From the NCBI RefSeq assembly GCF_030518795.1, contig NZ_CP130427.1, positions 4,216,001-4,280,000 of the forward strand: a stretch of 64,000 nt of DNA, written 5' to 3'. Positions within the stretch are counted from its first letter, which is position 1, and every line of letters begins with the position of its first letter. A model generated the notes under the pieces. That model was not told the origin of the DNA. It saw only the letters and a program-made list of their open reading frames with translations, and made no database searches. The DNA is from Micromonospora sp. NBRC 110009. Lineage in GTDB: Bacteria; Actinomycetota; Actinomycetes; Mycobacteriales; Micromonosporaceae. The translations under genes were made by a program, and so were the position numbers. Positions 48,601-56,765 of the stretch are shown here, piece by piece.

Positions 48601-50330
48601 AGCCCGGCGAGGGCGGCCAGCTCCCCGGCAACAAGGTCTGGCCGTGGATCGCCCGGACCCGGCACGCCACCCCCGGCGTCGGCCTGATCTCCCCGCCGCC
48701 GCACCACGACATCTACTCCATCGAGGACCTGGCCCAGCTCGTCCACGACCTGAAGTGCGTCAACCCGGCCGCCCGGGTGCACGTCAAGCTGGTCAGCGAG
48801 GTCGGGGTGGGCACCGTCGCGGCCGGCGTGGCCAAGCTCAAGGCCGACGTCATCCTGATCTCCGGCCACGACGGCGGCACCGGTGCGTCCCCGCTCAACT
48901 CGCTCAAGCACGCCGGCACCCCGTGGGAGCTGGGCCTGGCCGAGGCGCAGCAGACGCTGCTGCTCAACAAGCTCCGCGACCGGGTCACCGTGCAGGTCGA
49001 CGGCCAGCTCAAGACGGGCCGGGACGTGCTGGTCGCGGCGCTGCTCGGCGCGGAGGAGTTCGGCTTCGCCACCGCCCCGCTGATCGTCGAGGGCTGCGTG
49101 ATGATGCGGGTCTGCCACCTGGACACCTGTCCGGTCGGCATCGCCACCCAGAACCCGGTGCTGCGCGAGCGCTTCACCGGCCGGCCGGAGTTCGTGGAGA
49201 ACTTCTTCCTCTTCCTCGCCGAGGAGGTCCGGGGCTACCTGGCCGAGCTGGGCTTCCGCAGCATCGAGGAGGCCATCGGGCACACCGAGCTGCTCGACCT
49301 CACCCCGGCCATCGACCACTGGAAGGGGCACGGGCTCGACCTCGGCCGGGTCCTGCACCTGCCGGAACTGCCCGAGGGCGCGGCCCGGCGCGGGATCCGG
49401 GCCCAGGACCACGGCCTGGAGGCGGCGCTGGACAACGAGCTCATCGCGCTGGCCGAGCCGGCGCTGCGGGACGGCACCCCGGTCCGGGTCGAGGTGGCGG
49501 TCCGCAACGAGCACCGCAGCGTCGGCGCGATGCTCGGCGGCGAGGTGACCCGCCGCTTCGGTGGCGCCGGCCTGCCCGCCGACACCATCGAGTTCCTGCT
49601 GCACGGCACCGCCGGCCAGTCGTTCGGCGCGTTCCTGCCGCGCGGGGTGACCCTGCGCCTGCACGGCGACGCCAACGACTACGTCGCCAAGGGCCTCTCC
49701 GGCGGCCGGATCGTCATCCGCCCGGACGCCGCCGCGCCGTTCGTGGCCGGCGCGGCCGACCCGGGGCAGCGGGCCGAGGACCAGATCATCGCCGGCAACA
49801 CCATCCTGTACGGCGCGACCGGCGGCGAGGTGTTCCTGCGCGGCCGGGTCGGCGAGCGGTTCGCGGTGCGCAACTCCGGTGCGGTGGCCGTCGTCGAGGG
49901 CGTCGGCGACCACGGCTGCGAGTACATGACCGGCGGCACGGTGGTGGTGCTCGGCGGGACCGGGCGCAACTTCGCCGCCGGCATGTCCGGGGGCACCGCG
50001 TACGTGTGGCAGCTGGACCGGCGGCTGGTCAACACCGAGCTGGTCGACCTGTCGCCGCTGCGCGACGAGGAGCGGGACCGGCTGCACGAGCTGGTCCAGC
50101 GGCACTTCGCCGAGACCGACTCCGCGGTCGCTGAGGAGCTGCTCAAGCGCTGGCCGGAGGCGGTCGAGGAGTTCACCGCCGTGGTGCCCCGGGACTACCG
50201 CCGGGTGCTGGAGATCATGCGGGCCGCCGAAGCCGCCGGCCACGACGTCGACGACGCGGTGATGAGTGCCCTCGCCGCGCCGGTGCCGCCCGCCCCGCGG
50301 GCGGTCGCCCAGGAGGTGGCTCGTGCCTGA
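45678..50330 (+). CDS. gltB: Glutamate synthase large subunit
   Basis: 1550 residues from GTG 45678, four bases after AGGAGG; a GTG at 45660 is weaker. A 26-residue propeptide is expected to be removed to expose the nucleophile Cys 27 in HEHDACGVAFV. Domains in order: class II glutaminase (about 27-440), central (about 480-770), FMN-binding synthase barrel (about 820-1200, with NTGEGGED and ISGHDGGTGASP), [3Fe-4S] cysteines in EGCVMMRVCHLDTCPVG (about 1139-1152), and the GXGXG beta-helix domain at the end. It makes two glutamates from glutamine and 2-oxoglutarate using electrons from GltD. Confidence 0.97.
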   Translation: MAFPYPLSPQPAPQAGLYDPAHEHDACGVAFVADLHGRRSHEVVANGLGALCRLDHRGARGAEHNTGDGAGIMIQVPDAFLRAVVDFPLPRAGQYATGLVFLPDDDAAEARARQVVEKYALVEGADVLGWREVPTDPAGLGETALAAMPRVRQLFLAAHRLTDSPAGPAGSPLGGLELDRVAFCVRKQTERETAERGVPAYFPSLSGRTMVWKGMLTPDQLPAFYPELTDERVVSAIALVHSRFSTNTFPSWPLAHPYRFIAHNGEINTIRGNRNWMQAREALLRSPDLPGNIRRVFPVCTPGASDSANFDEVLELLHLAGRSLPHAVLMMIPEAWENDPDMRADKRAFYRFHASLMEPWDGPASVAFTDGEIVGAVLDRNGLRPGRWWRTADGLVVLGSEAGVLDLDPATVVAKGRLQPGKMFLVDTVNGRIVSDDEIKTELAAAQPYDEWLHAGLIELDELPPREHIVYTHDSVRRRQQTFGYTEEELKILLAPMARNGAEPIGSMGTDTPIAPLSTRPRLLYDYFHQLFAQVTNPPLDAIREELVTSLACTIGPEGNLLDPGPASCRQIVLPYPVIDNDELAKILSIDEDGDLPGFKAVRVSGLYRVRDGGAGIKARLTEICRHVSEAIEDGVRILVLSDRDSNADLAPIPSLLLTAAVHQHLVREQTRTQVALIVESGDCREVHHAAVLIGYGAAAVNPYLAFESVEDMISTEALVGVDPEKAVRNYVKALGKGVLKIMSKMGISTVSSYCGAQVFEAVGLDTRLVERYFRGTPSTISGIGLNEIHAEVAARHGLAWPAPGAQPSDRLEVGGEYQWRREGELHLFNPETVFLLQHATRSRQYDVFRQYTAKVDELAARAGSLRGLFTLRAGVRPPVPLAEVEPAGEIVKRFATGAMSYGSISAEAHETLAIAMNRLGGKSNTGEGGEDVARLHDPERRSAVKQIASGRFGVTSEYLVNADDLQIKMAQGAKPGEGGQLPGNKVWPWIARTRHATPGVGLISPPPHHDIYSIEDLAQLVHDLKCVNPAARVHVKLVSEVGVGTVAAGVAKLKADVILISGHDGGTGASPLNSLKHAGTPWELGLAEAQQTLLLNKLRDRVTVQVDGQLKTGRDVLVAALLGAEEFGFATAPLIVEGCVMMRVCHLDTCPVGIATQNPVLRERFTGRPEFVENFFLFLAEEVRGYLAELGFRSIEEAIGHTELLDLTPAIDHWKGHGLDLGRVLHLPELPEGAARRGIRAQDHGLEAALDNELIALAEPALRDGTPVRVEVAVRNEHRSVGAMLGGEVTRRFGGAGLPADTIEFLLHGTAGQSFGAFLPRGVTLRLHGDANDYVAKGLSGGRIVIRPDAAAPFVAGAADPGQRAEDQIIAGNTILYGATGGEVFLRGRVGERFAVRNSGAVAVVEGVGDHGCEYMTGGTVVVLGGTGRNFAAGMSGGTAYVWQLDRRLVNTELVDLSPLRDEERDRLHELVQRHFAETDSAVAEELLKRWPEAVEEFTAVVPRDYRRVLEIMRAAEAAGHDVDDAVMSALAAPVPPAPRAVAQEVARA

Positions 50331-51831
50331 CCCGAACGGTTTCCTGCGCTACGACCGGCGGCTGCCCGCGCGCCGGCCGGTGCCGGTGCGGATCCTGGAC
50401 TGGCGGGAGGTGTACCCGCCGGCCGGCGAGGAACTGATCCGCGAGCAGGCCACCCGGTGCATGGACTGCGGCATCCCGTTCTGCCACGACGGCTGCCCGC
50501 TGGGCAACCGCATCCCGGACTGGAACGACCTGGTCCGCACCGGCAACTGGGACGCCGCGGTGGAGTCGCTGCACGCCACCAACAACTTCCCCGAGTTCAC
50601 CGGGCGGCTCTGCCCGGCGCCCTGTGAGGCGGCGTGCGTGCTCGGCCTCGGCGGGCAGCAGCCGGTCACCATCAAGCAGGTCGAGGTGGAGATCGCCGAC
50701 GCGGCGGTGGCCCGCGGCGGGCTGCGCCCCCGCCCGCTGCCCGCCCCGACCGGCAGGTCGGTCGCCGTGGTCGGCTCCGGCCCCGCCGGCCTGGCCGCCG
50801 CGCAGCAGCTCGCCCGCGCCGGGCACACCGTCACCGTGTACGAGCGGGACGACGCGCTCGGCGGTCTGCTCCGGTACGGCATCCCCGACTTCAAGCTGGA
50901 GAAGCAGCACATCGACCGGCGGCTGGCGCAGCTCTCCGCCGAGGGGGTGCGCTTCCGGACCGGGGTGAACGTCGGTGTCGACGTGACCGCGGCGGAGCTG
51001 CGCGCCGAGCACGACGCGGTGCTGCTCGCCTGCGGCGCGCTGCAGGGCCGGGACACGCCGGAGACGCCGGGCCGGGCGCTGCGCGGCGTACACCAGGCGA
51101 TGGCGCACCTGGTGGCGGCCAACCGGGTGGTGGCGGCGGCGGGCGAGGGCCGGCCGGCGCTGGCCACCCTGCCGGACGGCACCCCGATCGACGCGGCCGG
51201 CAAGCACGTGGTGATCATCGGCGGTGGCGACACCGCCGCCGACTGTCTCGGGGTGGCCCACCGGCAGGGCGCCGCCGGCGTGCACCAGCTCGACCTCTAC
51301 CCGGAGCCGCCGGCCGGCCGGGACGCCGGCCGGGACCCGTGGCCGACCTGGCCGTGGATCCTGCGCAACTACCCGGCCCACGAGGAGGGCGGGGAGCGGG
51401 TCTTCGCGGTGGCGGTGCAGGAGTTCGTCGACGACGGCACCGGCCAGGTCAGGGCGGTCCGCATCGCCGAGGTGACCGTGGAGAAGCGGGACGGCCGGCG
51501 GATCGTCAGCGTGCTGCCCGGCTCCGAACGGGAGCTCCCGGCCGACCTGGTGCTGCTGGCCATCGGCTTCGAGGGCACCGAGGAGCAGCCGCTGCTCGCC
51601 CAGCTCGGGGTGGCTCGCAACACCCGCGGCGCGGTCGACGCCCGCCCCGACTGGCAGACCGACGTCGACGGGGTCTTCGTCGCCGGCGACATGCACCGGG
51701 GCGCGTCGCTGATCGTCTGGGCGATCGCCGAGGGGCGGGCCGCCGCCGCGGCCATCCACGCCCACCTGGGCGGGGTGGGTGAGCTACCCGCGCCGGTGGA
51801 CCCGGCCCGGGAGCCGCTCGCGGCCCGCTGA
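50323..51831 (+). CDS. gltD: Glutamate synthase small subunit
   Basis: 502 residues from GTG 50323, overlapping the gltB stop by eight bases, with AGGAGG seven bases before. N-terminal iron-sulfur cysteines: CMDCGIPFCHDGCPLGN and CPAPCEAACVLG. FAD site VVGSGPAGLAAAQQLARAG near residue 145 and NADPH site VVIIGGGDTAADCLG near 300. It oxidises NADPH and passes electrons through FAD and [4Fe-4S] clusters to GltB. A strong hairpin follows the stop, closing the operon. Confidence 0.97.
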   Translation: MPDPNGFLRYDRRLPARRPVPVRILDWREVYPPAGEELIREQATRCMDCGIPFCHDGCPLGNRIPDWNDLVRTGNWDAAVESLHATNNFPEFTGRLCPAPCEAACVLGLGGQQPVTIKQVEVEIADAAVARGGLRPRPLPAPTGRSVAVVGSGPAGLAAAQQLARAGHTVTVYERDDALGGLLRYGIPDFKLEKQHIDRRLAQLSAEGVRFRTGVNVGVDVTAAELRAEHDAVLLACGALQGRDTPETPGRALRGVHQAMAHLVAANRVVAAAGEGRPALATLPDGTPIDAAGKHVVIIGGGDTAADCLGVAHRQGAAGVHQLDLYPEPPAGRDAGRDPWPTWPWILRNYPAHEEGGERVFAVAVQEFVDDGTGQVRAVRIAEVTVEKRDGRRIVSVLPGSERELPADLVLLAIGFEGTEEQPLLAQLGVARNTRGAVDARPDWQTDVDGVFVAGDMHRGASLIVWAIAEGRAAAAAIHAHLGGVGELPAPVDPAREPLAAR

Positions 51832-51844
51832 CCCGCACGCCCAC

Positions 51845-51878
51845 CGACACCCCGGTCCCGGGCGGGCCCGGGGTGTCG
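51845..51878 (+). terminator. Hairpin after gltD
   Basis: CGACACCCCGG and CCGGGGTGTCG form an 11-bp stem with a 12-base G/C-rich loop, 13 bases after the gltD stop. Confidence 0.65.
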
Positions 51879-51989
51879 CGGCGTCCGGGTCCGGTTCGTG
51901 CCCGGGCCGCCCCGGACGCCCGACCCCGCCGGTGAACCCGCTCACCAATTGTCGCCAGAAGGTTTAACCGCCGCCAGACTTGTCCGCTG

Positions 51990-52011
51990 GCCGGACCCGC
52001 GCGGGTCCGGC
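51990..52011 (+). repeat. 22-bp perfect palindrome in the MFS leader
   Basis: GCCGGACCCGC followed directly by GCGGGTCCGGC, 34 bases before the MFS ATG and followed by CTTCGTCGT. It could be an intrinsic terminator/attenuator in the leader or a protein-binding dyad. The rest of the 214-base gap shows no gene. Confidence 0.6.
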
Positions 52012-52045
52012 TTCGTCGTGTCACCGTCTGGACGGGGAAACGCTC

Positions 52046-53599
52046 ATGGCCCTCGGCGCCACGTTCGCCGCGCTGCGCCACCGCAACTACCGGATCTGGG
52101 CCGGCGCGGGGTTCGTGTCGGTCATCGGGACCTGGATGCAGGTTCTCGGGGTCAACTGGTACGTGCTGGCGAAGACCGGATCCGCCACCACCATGGGGCT
52201 CACCGTCCTGCTCCAGGCGCTGCCCACGCTGGTCCTGAGCGTGTGGGGCGGCGCGTTGGCCGACCGGCTGCCGGCCAAGCCGCTGCTGATCGTCGCCCAG
52301 GCGGCGCACGCGGCCCTCGCCGCCGGGCTGGCCGTGGTCGCCGTCACCGGCACCGGTGGGCTCCCGGCGATCTACGCGATCTCGCTGGTCACCGGGGCGG
52401 TGTCGGCGATCGAGGGCCCGGTGATGGGCCGCTGGGCGTCGACCCTGGTGGACCGGGAGAGCCTCGGCAACGCCCTGGCGCTCGGTTCCCTCACCAACTC
52501 GGCGGGCCGCATCCTCGGCATGAGCCTGGGCGCCGTCGTGGTCGCCGCGGTCGGCCCCGCGCTGCTCTTCGCCGTCAACGCCGCCAGCTTCGTCGCGGTC
52601 GTCGTCGCCCTGTTCGCCGTACGCGACGGGGAGCGGCACACCGTCGAGGCGGCGGCCGCCGACGCGGCCCTGACGGACGGCGGCATCCGGGCCGGCTTCC
52701 GCTACCTGCTGCGCCAGCCCGTGGTGCTGGTCGCCCTGGCGCTGTCGTTCGTGCTCGGCAGCCTGGGCCGCAACTACCAGGTGACCATGGCGGCGATGAG
52801 CGACGGGCCGCTGCGCGGCGGCGCGTCCGGGTACGGCTTCCTCTCCACCGTCTTCGCCGTCGGCACGGTGCTCGGCGCGCTCGTCGCGGCCCGCCGCCGG
52901 GAGCTGGGCTACGGCGTGCTGGTCGGGGCCGGCCTGCTCGGCAGCAGCCTGCAGATCGTCGCCGGGCTGGCCCCGGGCACGCTGAGCTTCGCCGCGGTGA
53001 TCCTGCCCGTGGCGGCCGCCGCGGTGGTCATCGACACCACCGTCGGCGCCCGCGCCCAGCTCGACACGGACTACGTCATGCGCGGCCGGGTGCTGGCCGC
53101 CCTGGCGGTCACCGGTTCGGTCTCCGCCGCCGTCGGCGCGCCGCTGCTCGGCTGGCTCGCCGAGCACGTCGGACCCCGGCAGACCCTGGTGCTGGCCGGC
53201 ACGATCACCGCCGTCGCCACCGTCGCGGCCGGCGTGGCCCTGGACCGGCTGCGCGAGCGTCGGCTGCGCCGGCGGTTCGCCCTGGTCCTCGACGGCGTCC
53301 GCCCGGCGCGCGGGGTCGCCGCCGGGGCCGCCCGGGTGGTCCGCCCGGCCGGCGTGCGGCTCCGTGCCGCCCGCCAGGCGGCGCTGCCCCGGCCGGCCGG
53401 GCTGGCCGGCGTGTCCCAGGGGGCCCGCACCGGCGCCTTCCCCGGGGCGTCCCGCCCGGGCCCGGGCCGGCTCCGGTCGAGCCGGGCCGCCCGCGCGGCC
53501 CAGGACTGCGCCGCCTGCGCACCCCACCGGGCGGCGCGGCGCTCCCGGCTGATCGGCGCCCGGGCGGTCGCGCACCGCGACGGCTGCCCGCGCGCCTGA
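52046..53599 (+). CDS. MFS transporter (MFS_3/enterobactin-exporter type) with long C-terminal tail
   Basis: 517 residues from ATG 52046 after GACGGGGAAA. The start ALRHRNYRIWAGAGFVSVIGTWMQ is typical of the MFS_3 (EntS-like) branch. About 12 helices fill residues 15-400, with GALADRLPAKPLL as the loop 2-3 signature and GRWASTLVDRESLGNALAL. Residues about 405-517 are an Arg/Ala/Pro-rich tail ending with several cysteines, without recognised fold; it may be a genuine cytoplasmic extension or the result of a local frame change. The substrate is unknown; this branch exports siderophores or drugs. Confidence 0.85.
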   Translation: MALGATFAALRHRNYRIWAGAGFVSVIGTWMQVLGVNWYVLAKTGSATTMGLTVLLQALPTLVLSVWGGALADRLPAKPLLIVAQAAHAALAAGLAVVAVTGTGGLPAIYAISLVTGAVSAIEGPVMGRWASTLVDRESLGNALALGSLTNSAGRILGMSLGAVVVAAVGPALLFAVNAASFVAVVVALFAVRDGERHTVEAAAADAALTDGGIRAGFRYLLRQPVVLVALALSFVLGSLGRNYQVTMAAMSDGPLRGGASGYGFLSTVFAVGTVLGALVAARRRELGYGVLVGAGLLGSSLQIVAGLAPGTLSFAAVILPVAAAAVVIDTTVGARAQLDTDYVMRGRVLAALAVTGSVSAAVGAPLLGWLAEHVGPRQTLVLAGTITAVATVAAGVALDRLRERRLRRRFALVLDGVRPARGVAAGAARVVRPAGVRLRAARQAALPRPAGLAGVSQGARTGAFPGASRPGPGRLRSSRAARAAQDCAACAPHRAARRSRLIGARAVAHRDGCPRA

Positions 53600-53691
53600 C
53601 GCCCGCGCCCGCCCGGCGCGGCCGCGCATGGGTGAGCGAGGTCATGGCCCCGGCGGGCCGTCCGGGACCCCGGCGAGACGAAGATCGTCAC

Positions 53692-53697
53692 TACGCT
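53692..53697 (+). promoter_or_regulatory. -10 element for a leaderless small membrane-protein transcript
   Basis: TACGCT ends six bases before the ATG at 53704. No Shine-Dalgarno sequence and no clear -35. Confidence 0.4.
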
Positions 53698-53703
53698 GCC
53701 GGT

Positions 53704-54222
53704 ATGGACGTCGAGGTACGCCTGCGGCGGATCCGCCGGTGGCTGTGGGTCGTGGTGGTGGGGCTGTTCCTCAGCGGGGTGACCGCGTTCCCGCTGGAGA
53801 TCGAGGTGCGGTGGCTGCTGCGGGCGCTCGACCCGCTCGCCGACCAGCTCCCGGCGCTGGTGCGCTGGATCGGGCGGGTCCACACCGGACTGGTCGAGAC
53901 CGGCGAGCGCTACCCGTTCATGCGCTACGGCACCGACTGGCTGGCCTTCGCCCACCTGGTCCTCGCGGTGGCCTTCTGGGGGCCGCTGCGCGACCCGGTG
54001 CGCAACGTCTGGGTGGTCCAGCTCGGCCTGATCGCCTGTGCCGGGATCGTGCCGCTGGCGCTGATCTGCGGGCCGGTCCGGGACATCCCCTGGTTCTGGA
54101 CGCTGGTCGACCTCTCCTTCGCCGTCGGCGCGTTCCCGCCGCTGTGGTTCGCGTACCGGCACATCCGGGCGATCGAGGCGGCCGGCCCGGCGGTCGCGGC
54201 ACCGGTGCCGGTCACCAGCTGA
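53704..54222 (+). CDS. Small multi-helix membrane protein of unknown function
   Basis: 172 residues from ATG 53704, chosen because a -10 lies six bases before it and the preceding in-frame sequence is low-complexity. Four hydrophobic helices: about 12-32, 80-96, 102-124 and 132-150. Notable motifs are RVHTGLVETGERYPFMRYGTDW and FWTLVDLSFAVGAFP. I do not recognise a named family, though similar proteins occur in actinobacteria as I recall. It is transcribed alone between the MFS and lipase genes. Confidence 0.7.
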   Translation: MDVEVRLRRIRRWLWVVVVGLFLSGVTAFPLEIEVRWLLRALDPLADQLPALVRWIGRVHTGLVETGERYPFMRYGTDWLAFAHLVLAVAFWGPLRDPVRNVWVVQLGLIACAGIVPLALICGPVRDIPWFWTLVDLSFAVGAFPPLWFAYRHIRAIEAAGPAVAAPVPVTS

Positions 54223-54308
54223 TCCGGCCCGCGGCCCGGGGTCCACTCCGTGCCGAGGTATATCGACGCTTGTGCACAGGTCCGCCCCCGTTGCGGGGCG
54301 CTGACCTC

Positions 54309-54337
54309 TTCAATTCGTGGAAACGTTTCGATACCAT
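54309..54337 (+). promoter_or_regulatory. SGNH-lipase promoter with LacI-family-like operator
   Basis: TTCAAT (54309-54314) and TACCAT (54332-54337) are 17 bases apart. Inside the spacer GAAACGTTTC (54320-54329) is a perfect 10-bp palindrome of the type bound by LacI-family repressors (compare the GAAA/TTTC cores of actinobacterial sugar-utilisation operators). Repressor binding there would block the promoter. The -35 is weak. Confidence 0.45.
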
Positions 54338-54420
54338 TACCGACTAGTAACAAGCCACCCACCCCCGGCCACGCGCGCGGCCCACGGGCTCCACCACCCC
54401 TGCCTCGTGGAGGTCCTGTC

Positions 54421-55206
54421 ATGTCCCGTCGCGTCCGCGCCGCGCTGGCCGCGCTGCTCGCGGCCGCCCTCGGCGCCGTCGTCGTCCCCGGCGTCGCCCA
54501 GGCGGCCACCGTCAACTACGTCGCCCTCGGTGACTCGTACTCCTCCGGGGTCGGCGCCGGGCCCTACGACCTCTCCACCTGCCTGCGCAGCGAGAAGTCG
54601 TACGCCCCGCTCTGGGCCGCGGCCCACCAGGTCACCAGCTTCCGCTTCCCCGCCTGTGGCGGGGCGGTCACCGCGGACGTCATCAACAGCCAGGTGGGCG
54701 CGCTGAGCAGCGGCACCACCCTGGTCACCATCACCATCGGCGGCAACGACGCCGGCTTCGCCGACGTGATGACCAGCTGCCGGTTCGGCAGCACCTCCAC
54801 CTGCGAGAACGCGGTGAACGGCGCCAAGGCGTTCGCCACCACGACGCTGCCCGGCCGGCTCGACGCCACCTATGCCGCCATCCGGAACCGGGCCCCCAGC
54901 GCCCGGCTCGTGGTGCTCGGCTACCCGCGGCTGTTCGAGACGACCTGGTGCGGGCTGCTGGCCATGAGCACCTACAAGCGGACCATCCTCAATCAGGCCG
55001 CCGACGTGCTGAACGGGGTCATCGCCGGCCGGGCCGGCGTGGCGGGGGCCACCTTCGTCGACGCCCGGCCCGCCTTCGCGGGCCACGGGGTCTGCGCCGC
55101 CGACCCGTGGATCCACGACGTCAGCGGGGTGATCGAGGCGTACCACCCGGACGCCGACGGCTACCGCTACGGCTACCTGCCCGCGTTGACCTCGGCCATC
55201 GGCTGA
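54421..55206 (+). CDS. Secreted SGNH-hydrolase lipase/esterase
   Basis: 261 residues from ATG 54421 after GGAGG. Signal peptide about residues 1-28 (RRVRAALAALLAAALGAVVV, cleavage after AQA). The mature protein starts with block I ALGDSYSSGVGAG (catalytic Ser 39), block III TIGGNDAGF with the oxyanion Asn, and block V EAYHPDADGY with the catalytic His and Asp partner. Six cysteines are spaced as in the Streptomyces GDSL lipases. It hydrolyses esters outside the cell. It ends at a strong bidirectional hairpin. Confidence 0.93.
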   Translation: MSRRVRAALAALLAAALGAVVVPGVAQAATVNYVALGDSYSSGVGAGPYDLSTCLRSEKSYAPLWAAAHQVTSFRFPACGGAVTADVINSQVGALSSGTTLVTITIGGNDAGFADVMTSCRFGSTSTCENAVNGAKAFATTTLPGRLDATYAAIRNRAPSARLVVLGYPRLFETTWCGLLAMSTYKRTILNQAADVLNGVIAGRAGVAGATFVDARPAFAGHGVCAADPWIHDVSGVIEAYHPDADGYRYGYLPALTSAIG

Positions 55207-55214
55207 CCGGCGCG

Positions 55215-55249
55215 GACGGCCGGCGGTCCACTGCGGACCGCCGGCCGTC
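55215..55249. terminator. Bidirectional terminator, lipase/DHA2 junction
   Basis: A perfect 15-bp stem (GACGGCCGGCGGTCC with GGACCGCCGGCCGTC) and loop ACTGC. The same 15-base arm occurs at 57725-57758. Confidence 0.75.
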
Positions 55250-55301
55250 GCGGTGCTGCCGCTGGCCGCCGGTTGCCCGGCCGGCCCGCGGCTGCGGCGG
55301 G

Positions 55302-56765
55302 TCAGCTTCCCGCCGTCGCCAGTTCGCCGGTCAGCTCCGGCTCGGTGCGCCGCGGCGACGGTTCCGCGCGGTCCTGCCGCACCGCCCGCCGGCCGGAGGG
55401 AACGGCCAGGGCGGCCAGCGCGGCGGCCAGCGAGATGCCGGTGAGCAGCAGGAAGCCCGTGGTGAAGCCGGCCTCCCGGGGCAGCCCGCTCGCCTGCGGG
55501 TGGGCGGTGATCACGCTGCTGGCCACCGCGGCGCCGATCGCGCCGCCGATGGTGCGGATGTTGGCGTTCATGCCGGTCGCCGCGCCGGTCTGCCGGAGCG
55601 GCACGTTGGCCACGATCAGGTTGGCCATCGAGGCGAACGCCAGCCCGATGCCCAGACCGACCAGGGCGCCGGCGGCACCGACCTCCCAGCGGGTGTCGTG
55701 CGCGACGGTCAGCATCGCCGCGGCGAGCACGTTGAACACGGCGCCCGTGGTCAGCTGTGCCTTGGCGCTGAACCGGGCCGCCAGCCGGCCGGCGACGAGG
55801 CCGGCGACGAACATGCCGACGAGCATCGGCAGCATCAGCAGCCCGGCCTGGGTGACGCTCGCGCCGAAGCCGTATCCGGCGCTGGTCGGGATCTGCACGA
55901 ACTGCGGCAGGAAGGCGTAGACGGAGAACATCGAGGCGCCGTAGAGCAGGGCGACCAGGTTGGTCGTCCAGACGGCGGGCAGCCGCATCATCCGCATGTC
56001 GATCAGCGGGTTCGCCGAGCGGGCCTCGGCCACCAGCCAACCGACCAGCAGGGCGCCGGCGAGCACCAGCAGGCCGGTCACCCGGCCGGACGTCCAGCCC
56101 CAGGTGGCGCCCTTGCTGACCGGCAGCAGCAGCGCCACCAGCCAGCCGGAGAGCAGCAGGGTGGCGGCCCAGTTGATCCGCCCCGGCGTACGGACCGGCG
56201 ACTCCGGCACGAACCGGTGCGCGGCGAGCGCGGTGAGGCCGACGACGATCATCGGGATCCAGAACAGCCAGCGGTATCCCAGGGTGGCGACGATCGGTCC
56301 GGCCAGGACGACGCCGAGCCCGCCGCCGGCGGCGACGATCGCCGAGATCGCCGCGACGGCCGAGCTCACCCGCGCGGCGGGGAACTCGTCGCGGATGATC
56401 CCGAACGACAGCGGGAAGACGGCGCCGCCGATGCCCTGGACGACCCGGGCGGCGATGAGCACGCCGATGTTCGGCGCGATGGCCGCCAGCAGGCAGCCCA
56501 GCGCGAGGGCGGCGAGGGAGACGACCAGGGTCCGCTCCTTGCCGACCATGTCGCCGATCCGGCCGAGGACCGGGGTGAAGATCGACGCGGAGAGCAGGTA
56601 GGCGGTCAGGACCCAGGTCACGGTGTTCTGCGAGGTGTGCAGGTCGTGCTGGATGGTCGGCAGCACCGGGGTGATCAGCGATTGCAGCATCGCGAAGAAG
56701 CCGGCGCCGGCCGAGAGGACGAGGAAGGTCAACCGACGCGAGTCGCGTCGGGCGGTGTCAATCAC
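55302..56765 (-). CDS. DHA2-type MFS drug exporter
   Basis: 487 residues from a GTG whose first base is 56765, with CGGGAG upstream. Fourteen membrane helices; the DHA2 antiporter motifs are present: TVTWVLTAYLLSASIFTPVLGRI near residue 47-70 (motif D1/A, with GRIGDMVGKERT) and AAGGGLGVVLAGPIV (motif C, near 148). Members export drugs, dyes and antibiotics with protons. A divergent TetR regulator and three operators at 57032-57096 control it. The 5-prime leader from those promoters would be about 250-300 bases, longer than usual. Confidence 0.9.
   Translation of the reverse strand: MIDTARRDSRRLTFLVLSAGAGFFAMLQSLITPVLPTIQHDLHTSQNTVTWVLTAYLLSASIFTPVLGRIGDMVGKERTLVVSLAALALGCLLAAIAPNIGVLIAARVVQGIGGAVFPLSFGIIRDEFPAARVSSAVAAISAIVAAGGGLGVVLAGPIVATLGYRWLFWIPMIVVGLTALAAHRFVPESPVRTPGRINWAATLLLSGWLVALLLPVSKGATWGWTSGRVTGLLVLAGALLVGWLVAEARSANPLIDMRMMRLPAVWTTNLVALLYGASMFSVYAFLPQFVQIPTSAGYGFGASVTQAGLLMLPMLVGMFVAGLVAGRLAARFSAKAQLTTGAVFNVLAAAMLTVAHDTRWEVGAAGALVGLGIGLAFASMANLIVANVPLRQTGAATGMNANIRTIGGAIGAAVASSVITAHPQASGLPREAGFTTGFLLLTGISLAAALAALAVPSGRRAVRQDRAEPSPRRTEPELTGELATAGS

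Noticed and set aside
45609..50243. Minus-strand open frame of more than 1500 codons opposite gltB
   Set aside because: It is the mirror of a long, very GC-rich gene whose third-position GC leaves few stops on the opposite strand. Its translation is a low-complexity Gly/Ala/Arg/Asp/His mixture without domains, while gltB is full of recognised motifs.
51899..52011. Riboswitch-like leader (fluoride or similar) before the MFS gene
   Set aside because: The helix TGGTGA-type elements and conserved loop bases of the fluoride motif are not present; only the 22-bp palindrome is solid.
53260..53599. Frameshift at the end of the MFS gene
   Set aside because: The 110-residue Arg/Ala/Pro tail with terminal cysteines looks odd, but no other frame offers a recognised MFS ending, and basic tails are common in this group. 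I leave the gene intact and note the oddity.
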